From positions 2,542,001 to 2,606,000 of the forward strand of contig NZ_JACBZO010000001.1 of NCBI RefSeq assembly GCF_013409005.1: DNA of 64,000 nt, read 5' to 3'. The notes beneath the pieces are model-generated. The model worked only from the letters and a program-made list of their open reading frames with translations, did no database searches and was not told the DNA's origin. The position numbers and the translations under genes were made by a program. This document shows positions 1-7,132 of this stretch, in pieces. Position 1 is the first letter of the stretch, and each line of letters opens with the position of its first letter. Source of the DNA: Demequina lutea. GTDB taxonomy: Bacteria > Actinomycetota > Actinomycetes > Actinomycetales > Demequinaceae.

Positions 1-475
1 CAATGCCCGCGAGCGCCGCCGCGACGGAGCCGATGAGGATGTCGCGGTTGTACACGTGCATGAGCTCGTGGCCGAGCACCCCGCGCAGTTCACGCTCATC
101 GAGAAGAGCGAGGATGCCCTCCGTGCAACACACCGCGGCGTTGGCGGGATTGCGGCCGGTCGCGAAGGCATTGGGCGCCTGGGTGGGCGAGACGTAGAGC
201 TGCGGCATCGGCTGATTTGCCTCACGGCTGAGCTCCCGCACGATGCGATACATCCCTGGCTGTTCGACCTCGGTCACGGGGAAGGCGTGCATCGCCCTGA
301 TCGCGAGCGTCGCCGAGTTCCAGTACCCGATCGTCGTGCCGATCACCGAGAACGCCGCGAAGGCCCAAAAGAAGCGGCCGCCAGACACGACGCTGCCGAC
401 GCCAAGCATGACTGCCCAGAGCAGCACGAATAGGCCAAGCGTCTTGGCTCCATTGAAATAGCGTCGGGATCCCAC
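1..475 (-). CDS. htpX: HtpX-type membrane zinc metalloprotease (M48), C-terminal part outside the window
   Basis: The reading frame begins with GTG at 475, eight bases after an AGGAGGA ribosome binding site, and runs off the left edge. The visible 158 residues contain two hydrophobic N-terminal segments (about residues 11-32 and 35-56) and the zinc-protease motif HELMH at residues 136-140, followed by a third hydrophobic stretch. This is the M48B layout of HtpX, an inner-membrane heat-shock protease that degrades misfolded membrane proteins. It is not in any six-frame fragment of useful length because its start is GTG and its end is missing. In mycobacteria htpX sits beside the polyprenyl synthase gene; here the sulfur region lies between them. 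The identification is strong; the third zinc ligand is outside the window. Confidence 0.9.
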   Translation of the reverse strand, partial: MGSRRYFNGAKTLGLFVLLWAVMLGVGSVVSGGRFFWAFAAFSVIGTTIGYWNSATLAIRAMHAFPVTEVEQPGMYRIVRELSREANQPMPQLYVSPTQAPNAFATGRNPANAAVCCTEGILALLDERELRGVLGHELMHVYNRDILIGSVAAALAGI

Positions 476-605
476 GGTGTTCCTCCTTGTGCCCTAAAAA
501 CGGGCAGGCGGCCGTCCGCGTTCCAGGATGCCAGGAGGTTCGACATGAGCGTGGGAACGCACCGCCGGGCCGATCCAGTGATCACGCCGCCAACTACCAA
601 GGAGA

Positions 606-670
606 GCGGTACAAATCAAGCCATTTGCGGACGATGGGGTGCCCAAGGCGGTACAAATCAAGCCATTTGC
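606..670. repeat. Paired intergenic motif GCGGTACAAATCAAGCCATTTGC, 42-bp period (locus 1)
   Basis: Two identical 23-base copies start at 606 and 648, exactly 42 bases apart. The motif core is GGTACAAATCAAGCCATTTG. They lie between the end of fprA (stop at 692) and the start of htpX (475), so in the fprA transcript they would be in the 3-prime untranslated part. Related copies occur at 12278-12342 (again 42 bases apart) and 36189-36214. Function unknown. Confidence 0.85.
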
Positions 671-691
671 TGGGGGGTGGGGTGGGGGTCG

Positions 692-2062
692 CTAGTCGCG
701 GCGCAAGGCGATGTCGGTCATCTCCTCGCGGGGAACGACCTTGACGCGCTCGCGGCCCTGAACCTCGCCGGTGTCCTTCTCATGGGCGTCGAGGACTTCC
801 CAGTCCTTCCACTCGACCACGGGCACGCCGCGCGACTTCAGTAGCTGGAAGACGTTGTCGGGGCTGAGCTGTTCGGGCCCCGCCTTCGACTCGGCGAACA
901 GGCGCTCGGAGTCGTCCACGAGGTGCTGGATCGTCTCCGCGGCGTCGGACTTGGTGGAGCCGATGAGGCCAACGGGGCCGCGCTTGATCCAGCCGGTCGT
1001 GTAGTAACCCGGAACCACATCCCCACCGTCGACCACGCGGCCGCCCTCGTTGGCGATGGTGCCCTTCGAGTCATCGAAGGGGATCCCCTCGATGGGCGTG
1101 CCGTAGTAACCGACGGCGCGGTACACCGCCTGGACCGGGTAGTCGATGAACACGCCCGTGCCGCTCGCGGTGCCGTCGCCGTTGAGCGCGGTGCGCTCGA
1201 CGCGCACGCCGGTCACCTTGCCATCCTGGCCGAGCACCTCGTGTGGCGCCTGGAGAAAGTGCAGGTGAATGCGTCGTGAGGCGCCGGTGGGCTCGCGCAG
1301 CGTCCAGTCGTTGAGGGTCTTCACGACCTGTTTGGTCTGGTGATGCCCGTCGATCGCGGCGAGCGAACCCTCGTCGTAGTCGTAGTCCTCGGGGTAGACG
1401 ATGACGTCGACATCGGGAACCTGAGCCAGCTCGCGCAGCTCGAGGGGGGAGAATTTCACCTGAGCAGGACCGCGCCTGCCAAAGAGGTGGACGTCGGTCA
1501 CCGGAGAGCCCTCGAGCACCTCCAGCACGTTCGCGGGGACGTCCGTCGGGAGCAGATCCTTGGGGTGCTTCGAGAGCATGCGAGCCACGTCGAGCGCCAC
1601 GTTTCCCACACCGAAGATCGCGACCTCCTTGGCCGTCAACGGCCAGGTGCGAGGCACATCAGGGTGGCCGTCATACCAGCTCACAAAGTCGGCGGCGCCA
1701 AAAGAGCCATCCAGGTCAATACCAGGAATGTTGAGGTCGGCATCGCGGAACGATCCGGTAGCAAAGATGACCGCGTCATAGTGCTCGCCGAGGTCCTTCA
1801 GCGTGAGGTCGGTGCCGATGTTCACGTTGGCGAGCAGGCGGATGTCGCCGCGCCCCAAAACATTCGCGAGCGCCACGATGATTTGCTTGATACGCGGGTG
1901 GTCGGGAGCCACTCCGTAGCGGACCAAGCCAAAGGGCGCGGGGAGCCGTTCGATGATGTCAATCGAGGTCTCAATGTCCGTCTTCGACAGGATGTCGGCC
2001 GCGTACGTGCCAGCGGGGCCTGCGCCGATGATGGCGACGCGCAAGGGGCGGGATGAGGTCAC
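692..2062 (-). CDS. fprA: FAD-dependent ferredoxin/NADP+ reductase, FprA (adrenodoxin reductase) type
   Basis: 456 residues, the usual length of mycobacterial FprA. It moves electrons between NADPH and ferredoxin, and ferredoxin could serve the sulfite reductase encoded 1.7 kb away (inference). The FAD-binding GAGPAGTYAADIL motif is near residue 12 and the NADPH-binding GVGNVALDVARML motif near residue 165. The C-terminal part has GWIKRGPVGLIGSTKSDA, typical of the family, whose tail contacts the flavin. I chose GTG at 2062 because GGAG lies seven bases upstream and the nucleotide-binding motif then starts at the normal distance. A longer in-frame start at 2116 would add 18 residues with no family similarity. 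The enzyme is soluble and cytoplasmic. Confidence 0.92.
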   Translation of the reverse strand: MTSSRPLRVAIIGAGPAGTYAADILSKTDIETSIDIIERLPAPFGLVRYGVAPDHPRIKQIIVALANVLGRGDIRLLANVNIGTDLTLKDLGEHYDAVIFATGSFRDADLNIPGIDLDGSFGAADFVSWYDGHPDVPRTWPLTAKEVAIFGVGNVALDVARMLSKHPKDLLPTDVPANVLEVLEGSPVTDVHLFGRRGPAQVKFSPLELRELAQVPDVDVIVYPEDYDYDEGSLAAIDGHHQTKQVVKTLNDWTLREPTGASRRIHLHFLQAPHEVLGQDGKVTGVRVERTALNGDGTASGTGVFIDYPVQAVYRAVGYYGTPIEGIPFDDSKGTIANEGGRVVDGGDVVPGYYTTGWIKRGPVGLIGSTKSDAAETIQHLVDDSERLFAESKAGPEQLSPDNVFQLLKSRGVPVVEWKDWEVLDAHEKDTGEVQGRERVKVVPREEMTDIALRRD

Positions 2063-2414
2063 TGGACTACTCCAACGTCTGGGACTGGGGCGCGCGGGGT
2101 GACCCGCAGGCGGCAACGGGCGCCAGTATAGACACCTCCGTGGGGCGAACCGCCACGTGGGTCATGCCTGGTCACCGCCTCTGGGTCTCCCGCAGTGTGT
2201 GCGTCGGGCGTGGTCATCGGCGCATCCTCCCGTGTCACCATGCGGCACAGCGCCGCGACGGCACGGGGACTTGCCGCGCATCCAGCCTACCTGGGGATCC
2301 ACGCCTCGGTGGGGGCGAACGAGGGGCCGCGCCGGAGGTGAACCTTCCCTGAATTCCCAGTGAAGATATGTGGCTCCGGCACCCATCGGCGCCGTAAAAT
2401 GTCACCGTAAGGGT
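2063..2414. other. Divergent intergenic region between fprA and the PLD gene, with a candidate fprA promoter
   Basis: No convincing gene is seen in these 352 bases. On the minus strand a TATACT hexamer at 2130-2125 is a good -10 candidate for fprA and would give an untranslated leader of about 55 bases; no matching TTGACA-like -35 is apparent. Short open frames on both strands lack ribosome binding sites and normal codon bias. Confidence 0.45.
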
Positions 2415-3473
2415 ATGGAAACTGTGCACCTCACCAAGTTGCCCAAGCCGGGCCCGGGGCCCGCACGCATCGGGGACGACCGCCTCCTGGAGCGCGCGGA
2501 CTTGTTGCTGCCCCAGGAGTACATCGCCGACGCCACCCGTGCCATCCATGACGCCTCGCGCCGCGTTCGGGTCATCGCGCTCACGATCGCCGATGAGGCC
2601 GAGACCGAGGCCCTGCTCGACGCCCTGGTCGCGGCCGCGCGACGGGGCGTGGACGTCCACGTTGCCGCGGACACCTTCACCTATGTTGACGCCGCCGGAC
2701 GCTTCGTGCCGAAGAGCTACCTGACGAAGCGTCGGCGCGCTTCGATGGCCATGGCCACGAAGCTGACCGATGCAGGGGTGACGTTCGACTGGCTGGGTCA
2801 AGAGGGCGGGTTGCCGTGGCGCGGGCGAACGCACACCAAGTTCTGCGTGGTTGACGACACGATCTACAGCTTTGGCGGGGTCAACATGGACGATCGCGGT
2901 GCGACCAGTGGCGACTACATGCTGCGGATCACCGACCACCGCCTGGCCGAGGACCTGGTGCGGGTCTACGAACGCACCCGCCATGCCAACTCATTCTTCT
3001 CCGGCTTCCACTCCTCCTCGCTCAGGTACGGCGAGGATCTCGTGCTGGTCGACGGCGGGATCCCCGGCGACTCGATCATCTACCGCCAGGCACTCAAGTA
3101 CGCGCGCCAGTCCGAGCGCATCGTGCTGGTCTCCCAGTACTGCCCCACGGGCGAGCTGGGCAAGGTCATCGCGGCCAAGAACCACGAGATGTGGTTCAAC
3201 CCGCCGCGCAACGCGAGCCACTTCAACCGCGCCCTGATCGCCGCGTCGATGGCGGTCACTCGCCACCACACGCTGTACCGCAAGCGCCAATACCTGCACG
3301 CCAAGGTGATCGTCTTCTACCTGAAATCCGGCGAGCGCCTCGCGATCACGGGTTCGCACAATTTCGTGCGCGGCGGCGTGACGCTCGGCACGCGGGAGAT
3401 TGCCCTGCAGACCAAGAACCCCCTGGTGATCGACCAGATCGAGGCCTTCATCGAGTCGCACGTGCGGCACTAA
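2415..3473 (+). CDS. Phospholipase D-family protein with two HKD motifs (cardiolipin synthase-like)
   Basis: 352 residues from ATG 2415; an in-frame GTG at 2370 would add 15 residues and neither start has a clear ribosome binding site. Two PLD motifs are visible: HTKFCVVDD near residue 151, followed by GGVNMDDRG, and HAKVIVFY near residue 295, followed by TGSHNF. Both keep the catalytic His and Lys. The nearest well-known enzymes join or cleave phosphatidyl groups, such as cardiolipin synthase. There is no membrane-spanning N-terminus as in classical Cls, so it could instead be a soluble PLD-fold phosphatidyltransferase or nuclease. It is divergent from fprA and has no operon partner. Confidence 0.75.
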   Translation: METVHLTKLPKPGPGPARIGDDRLLERADLLLPQEYIADATRAIHDASRRVRVIALTIADEAETEALLDALVAAARRGVDVHVAADTFTYVDAAGRFVPKSYLTKRRRASMAMATKLTDAGVTFDWLGQEGGLPWRGRTHTKFCVVDDTIYSFGGVNMDDRGATSGDYMLRITDHRLAEDLVRVYERTRHANSFFSGFHSSSLRYGEDLVLVDGGIPGDSIIYRQALKYARQSERIVLVSQYCPTGELGKVIAAKNHEMWFNPPRNASHFNRALIAASMAVTRHHTLYRKRQYLHAKVIVFYLKSGERLAITGSHNFVRGGVTLGTREIALQTKNPLVIDQIEAFIESHVRH

Positions 3474-3533
3474 CGCGATGCCCCTAGGGGTATCACCCCT
3501 GGTACAACGCCCCCCGGAGACACGCCGGACAGT

Positions 3534-3563
3534 TTGCTTGGGACCAATGTCCCGTGCCACACT
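3534..3563 (+). promoter_or_regulatory. Candidate promoter of the sulfur operon leader
   Basis: TTGCTT at 3534-3539 and CACACT at 3558-3563 are 18 bases apart. Transcription from them would begin within about seven bases of the ATG at 3571, that is, essentially leaderless. The match is weak, so this is a proposal only. Confidence 0.3.
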
Positions 3564-3570
3564 CTGCGCC

Positions 3571-3639
3571 ATGGCCCTCCAGCACACGACCGCGCGCTCT
3601 TGCCGCGTGATGTGCTGCGCCATGTGTCTGTCGGCCTAG
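3571..3639 (+). CDS. Cysteine-rich leader peptide upstream of the sulfur assimilation operon
   Basis: A 22-codon frame from ATG 3571 to TAG 3637. An alternative ATG at 3547 in the same frame gives 30 codons and one more cysteine. The second half reads SCRVMCCAMCLSA, with four Cys codons in nine, including two adjacent. It ends 102 bases before the sulfite/nitrite reductase start, with a strong hairpin between. Cysteine-rich upstream ORFs that sense Cys-tRNA through ribosome stalling are established in mycobacteria, and short putative leader peptides ending near a cysteine precede sulfur genes in many actinomycetes. The inferred role is cysteine-dependent attenuation of the operon. It was found by reading the frame, not by homology search. 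Confidence 0.65.
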   Translation: MALQHTTARSCRVMCCAMCLSA

Positions 3640-3671
3640 CCGCCCAGACGCAGACCCCCCTGCAGCCCTGG

Positions 3672-3690
3672 GCGCTCGGCCTCCGAGCGC
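3672..3690 (+). promoter_or_regulatory. Hairpin between leader ORF and sulfite reductase gene
   Basis: Perfect 8-bp inverted repeat GCGCTCGG (3672-3679) / CCGAGCGC (3683-3690) with loop CCT. No run of T follows, so a classical intrinsic terminator is unlikely. It sits 33 bases after the leader stop and about 40 bases before the AAGGAG of the next gene. It could be an attenuation or translation-coupling structure whose folding depends on where the ribosome stands on the leader. Confidence 0.5.
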
Positions 3691-3741
3691 TGCTGGATCG
3701 CGCTCGCGGACGAGTTCCCGATATCCCCACAAGGAGAATCG

Positions 3742-5496
3742 GTGAGCATCACAACCGACACAACCGATGCCGACGAGCGTCGCCGCCACCGCGACGAGGC
3801 TCGCCTCATCCGCACCCGCGAGGCATCGGCGCGCAAGCACACCGTGTCCAAGGATGGCCAGTGGGCAGCGGGTGACCGCACGGCTTTGAACCCCGCAGAG
3901 GAGTTCAAGTCCGTCTCCGACCCACTCGACGTGCGCCACCGCATCGAGACGATGTACTCCAAGTGGGGCTTCTGGTCGATCCCCCCCGGCGACCTGCGCG
4001 GCCGCATGCGCTGGTGGGGTCTCTACACTCAACGCCGGCCAGGCATCGACGGCGGGCGCACGGCCCAGCTCGAGTCTCACCAGTTGGATGACGAATTCTT
4101 CATGCTCAGGGTGCGCTCCGACGGCGGCCAGCTCTCGGTCAAGCAGGCGCGAATGATCGCCGACGTCTCGCGCGACTTTGGGCGCAACACGGCCGATGTC
4201 TCGGACCGCCAAAACATTCAGCTCCACTGGATTCGCATCGAGGATGTGCCCGAGATCTTCCGCCGCGTCGAGGACGCGGGGCTCTTCACCACGGAGGCCT
4301 GCGGCGACGCGCCCCGCGTCATCCTGGGCTCCCCCGTCGCGGGCGTTGCCAAGGACGAACTGATCGACCCCACTCCGCAAATCCAGGCAATCATCGAGCG
4401 CGGCATCGGCTCTCCCGAGTTCTCCAACTTGCCGCGCAAGTTCAAGTCAGCAATCACCGGCACCCGCATCCCCGACATCCTGCACGAGGTCCAGGACGTC
4501 GCGTTCGTCGCCGTCGAACACCCCGAGCTGGGCGTCGGCTATGACCTGTGGGTGGGCGGCGGACTGTCGATCAACCCCCACCTGGGGGTGCGCCTCGGCG
4601 CGTTCGTCGAACCCGCCAAGGTGCCGGAGGTCTGGGCAGGGGTGATCGGCATCTTCCGCGACCACGGCTACCGCCGCCTGCGCACCCGCGCCCGCCTCAA
4701 GTTCCTGGTCAAGGCGTGGGGTGCGGACAAGTTCCGCCAGGTGCTCGAGGACGACTACCTCGGCTGGCATCTTCCCGATGGGCCCGGCCCCGAGGTGGGC
4801 GGTCCGGGCGACCGCGGCGACCACGTCGGAATCAACGAGCAACGCGATGGCAGGTTCTACATCGGTGCCGCTCCCATTGCCGGCCGCATCTCCGGGGACA
4901 CGCTCGCGGCGATCGCGGACATCGCGGAGGCGGCTGGCTCGGACCGCATCCGCCTCACGCCGCTTCAGAAGATCCTCATCCTGGACGTGCCGCGCGACAA
5001 GGTCAGCGACGTGGTGAACGGCCTGCGTGCACTTGAACTCGAGTCGAGCCCAGGCGAGTTTCACCGCAACGCCATCGCCTGCACCGGAATCGAATACTGC
5101 AAGCTCGCGATCGTCGAGACGAAGGCGACCGCTCGCGAGGTGGTGCAGATGCTCGACCGCGCCTTCCCCGACCTCGACGTGCCCATCTCCGTACACGTCA
5201 ACGGTTGCCCCAACTCTTGCGCCCGCATCCAGGTGGCGGACATCGGCTTCAAGGGACAGCTCGTGCTCGACGACGAGACGGGCGAGCAGGTCCCCGGGTT
5301 CCAGGTGCATCTGGGCGGGCGCCTCGGTCGGGGCGAGGACAACGACTTCGGCCGCAAGCTGCGAGGCCACAAGGTCAAGGCAGACGGCATGCCCGAATAC
5401 ATCGAGCGGGTCACCAGGAACTACCTCGCGACGCGCGAGCAGGACGAGCCGTTCGCCCGCTGGGCGTTCCGGGTAGACGAGGAGTCGCTGCGATGA
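3742..5496 (+). CDS. Ferredoxin-dependent assimilatory sulfite (or nitrite) reductase, siroheme/4Fe-4S
   Basis: 584 residues from GTG 3742, with AAGGAG five bases upstream. The product reduces sulfite to sulfide with six electrons from ferredoxin, in the cytoplasm. Two duplicated ferrodoxin-like plus siroheme-binding halves are visible. The iron-sulfur/siroheme ligands are ACTGIEYC near residue 450 and NGCPNSC near 490, with NIQLHW and GVGYDLWVGGGL in the N-terminal half. Mycobacterial homologues were called NirA and later shown to be sulfite reductases. The location as first gene before cysH, cysD and cysN makes sulfite the likely substrate here; nitrite cannot be excluded. The last codons overlap cysH by ATGA, so the genes are translationally coupled. 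Confidence 0.9.
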   Translation: MSITTDTTDADERRRHRDEARLIRTREASARKHTVSKDGQWAAGDRTALNPAEEFKSVSDPLDVRHRIETMYSKWGFWSIPPGDLRGRMRWWGLYTQRRPGIDGGRTAQLESHQLDDEFFMLRVRSDGGQLSVKQARMIADVSRDFGRNTADVSDRQNIQLHWIRIEDVPEIFRRVEDAGLFTTEACGDAPRVILGSPVAGVAKDELIDPTPQIQAIIERGIGSPEFSNLPRKFKSAITGTRIPDILHEVQDVAFVAVEHPELGVGYDLWVGGGLSINPHLGVRLGAFVEPAKVPEVWAGVIGIFRDHGYRRLRTRARLKFLVKAWGADKFRQVLEDDYLGWHLPDGPGPEVGGPGDRGDHVGINEQRDGRFYIGAAPIAGRISGDTLAAIADIAEAAGSDRIRLTPLQKILILDVPRDKVSDVVNGLRALELESSPGEFHRNAIACTGIEYCKLAIVETKATAREVVQMLDRAFPDLDVPISVHVNGCPNSCARIQVADIGFKGQLVLDDETGEQVPGFQVHLGGRLGRGEDNDFGRKLRGHKVKADGMPEYIERVTRNYLATREQDEPFARWAFRVDEESLR

Positions 5497-6221
5497 CAAC
5501 TCCTGCGCTGACGCCGCTCCTGACCCTTTTCAATCCCACCGAGTGGACCGAGCAGACCGCCGCCGATGCCAACCTCAGGCTTGAGACGGCATCCGCCGCG
5601 CACATTGCCGACTGGGCGGTCGCGACGTTCGGCGCCCGCCTGATCGTCGCCGCCTCGATGCAAGACACGATCCTCCCGCACCTGTTCGGCACCAGGCTCG
5701 AGGGTGTTGACGTGCTGTTCCTCGAGACCGGCTATCACTTTCCCGAGACCCTTGCCACGCGCGACGAGGCCGCGCGGCGCCTGCCGATCACCGTGGTCGA
5801 CGCCACGCCACGGCTCACCGTCGCACAGCAAGACGCCGAGTATGGCAAGGACCTCTTCGGCCGCGACCCGAACCTGTGCTGCGCGATGCGCAAGGTCGAA
5901 CCCCTCGGCCAGGCGCTCAACGGTTACGACGCGTGGGTCACCGGCACGCGTCGGGCCGACGCCGCCACTCGCGCCAAGTTGCCCGTCGTCCAGTGGGACG
6001 CGAAGCACGGCCTCGTCAAGGTCAACCCGTTGGCGCTGTGGTCCGACGAGCAGGTCGAGGCGTACCAGGCCAACAACGACCTCCCCCGCCACCCGCTCGT
6101 GGCACAGGGCTACCCCAGCATCGGCTGCGCGCCCTGCACCAGGGCCGTTGCTCCCGGCGAAGATCCCCGCGCCGGCCGCTGGGCAGGACAAGACAAGACC
6201 GAATGCGGGATCCACGAATGA
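5493..6221 (+). CDS. cysH: Adenylylsulfate (APS) reductase, thioredoxin-dependent
   Basis: 242 residues. It reduces adenylylsulfate to sulfite and AMP. The protein carries the four-cysteine set of the bacterial APS-reducing type: CCAMRK near residue 129, GCAPCTR near 211, and the C-terminal catalytic ECGIH. The CC...CxxC cysteines bind a 4Fe-4S cluster, which separates APS reductases from cluster-free PAPS reductases. This agrees with the lack of an APS kinase gene (cysC) in the operon, and no CysC domain is fused to CysN. The ATG at 5493 overlaps the preceding stop (ATGA), and its own stop overlaps cysD (ATGA). Confidence 0.93.
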   Translation: MTTPALTPLLTLFNPTEWTEQTAADANLRLETASAAHIADWAVATFGARLIVAASMQDTILPHLFGTRLEGVDVLFLETGYHFPETLATRDEAARRLPITVVDATPRLTVAQQDAEYGKDLFGRDPNLCCAMRKVEPLGQALNGYDAWVTGTRRADAATRAKLPVVQWDAKHGLVKVNPLALWSDEQVEAYQANNDLPRHPLVAQGYPSIGCAPCTRAVAPGEDPRAGRWAGQDKTECGIHE

Positions 6222-7132
6222 GCGCCACACCCACCACAACGGGACTGAGCACGCTTGAGGCCCTCGAGTCAGAGGGCATCCACATCCTGCGCGAGGCGGT
6301 CGCGACCGCCCGCAAGCCGGTCATCCTGTTCAGCGGAGGCAAGGACTCGGTGGCCGTGCTCCACCTGGCCACGAAGGCCTTCTGGCCGGGCCGCGTGCCG
6401 ATCGAACTCCTGCACGTGGACACCGGTCACAACTTTGACGAGGTGATCGCCTTCCGCGACGCGACCGTCGAGCGGCTGGGATTGCGCCTCAAGGTCGCGA
6501 AGGTGCAGGACTACATCGACGACGGCCGGTTGCGCGAGCGCCCCGACGGCACCCGCAACGCGTTGCAGACAGTGCCGCTCCTGGGCGCGATCGCCGATGG
6601 CGACTACGACGTGGTCTTTGGAGGCGCCAGGCGCGACGAGGAAAAGGCGCGCGCCAAGGAGCGCGTGGTGTCGTTGCGCGACGAATTTGGCGCCTGGGAC
6701 CCCCGCAACCAGCGGCCCGAGCTCTGGAACCTCTACAACACGCGCCACCTGCCCGGCCAGCACGTCAGGGTCTTCCCCCTGAGCAACTGGACCGAGCTGG
6801 ACGTCTGGCGCTACATCGACCGCGAGGCTTTGGAGTTGCCGGACCTGTACTACGCCCACGAGCGCGAGGTCTTCGAGCGCGACGGAATGCTCCTCGCGCC
6901 CCACCCCGCACTCGCGCGCAAGGAGTCGGAGCCTCTCAAGCGGCGCGTCGTCAGGTACCGAACCGTGGGCGACGCGAGCTGCACGGGGGCGGTCGAATCC
7001 GCCGCGGCATCGGTCGCAGACGTCATCGCCGAGGTCGCCGCGACCCGCATCACCGAACGCGGGGCCACACGCGCCGACGACAGGGCCAGCGAGGCCGCCA
7101 TGGAAGACCGCAAGAAGGAGGGCTACTTCTAA
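6218..7132 (+). CDS. cysD: Sulfate adenylyltransferase subunit 2 (ATP-pyrophosphatase subunit)
   Basis: 304 residues. It forms adenylylsulfate from ATP and sulfate together with the GTPase CysN. The PP-loop SGGKDSVAVLHL is near residue 40, then LHVDTGHNFDEV, the GGARRDEEKARAKE segment and PLSNWTELDVWRYI, all signatures of CysD. The C-terminus ends DRKKEGYF, the usual family ending. It starts at ATG 6218 overlapping the cysH stop and ends in TAATG shared with cysN. Residues about 265-290 are an Ala/Arg-rich linker typical of high-GC organisms. Confidence 0.96.
   Translation: MSATPTTTGLSTLEALESEGIHILREAVATARKPVILFSGGKDSVAVLHLATKAFWPGRVPIELLHVDTGHNFDEVIAFRDATVERLGLRLKVAKVQDYIDDGRLRERPDGTRNALQTVPLLGAIADGDYDVVFGGARRDEEKARAKERVVSLRDEFGAWDPRNQRPELWNLYNTRHLPGQHVRVFPLSNWTELDVWRYIDREALELPDLYYAHEREVFERDGMLLAPHPALARKESEPLKRRVVRYRTVGDASCTGAVESAAASVADVIAEVAATRITERGATRADDRASEAAMEDRKKEGYF

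Noticed and set aside
5205..5492. Long plus-strand frame continuing upstream of cysH
   Set aside because: It is the cysH frame read backward into the sulfite reductase gene; the ATGA overlap at 5493 marks the true start.
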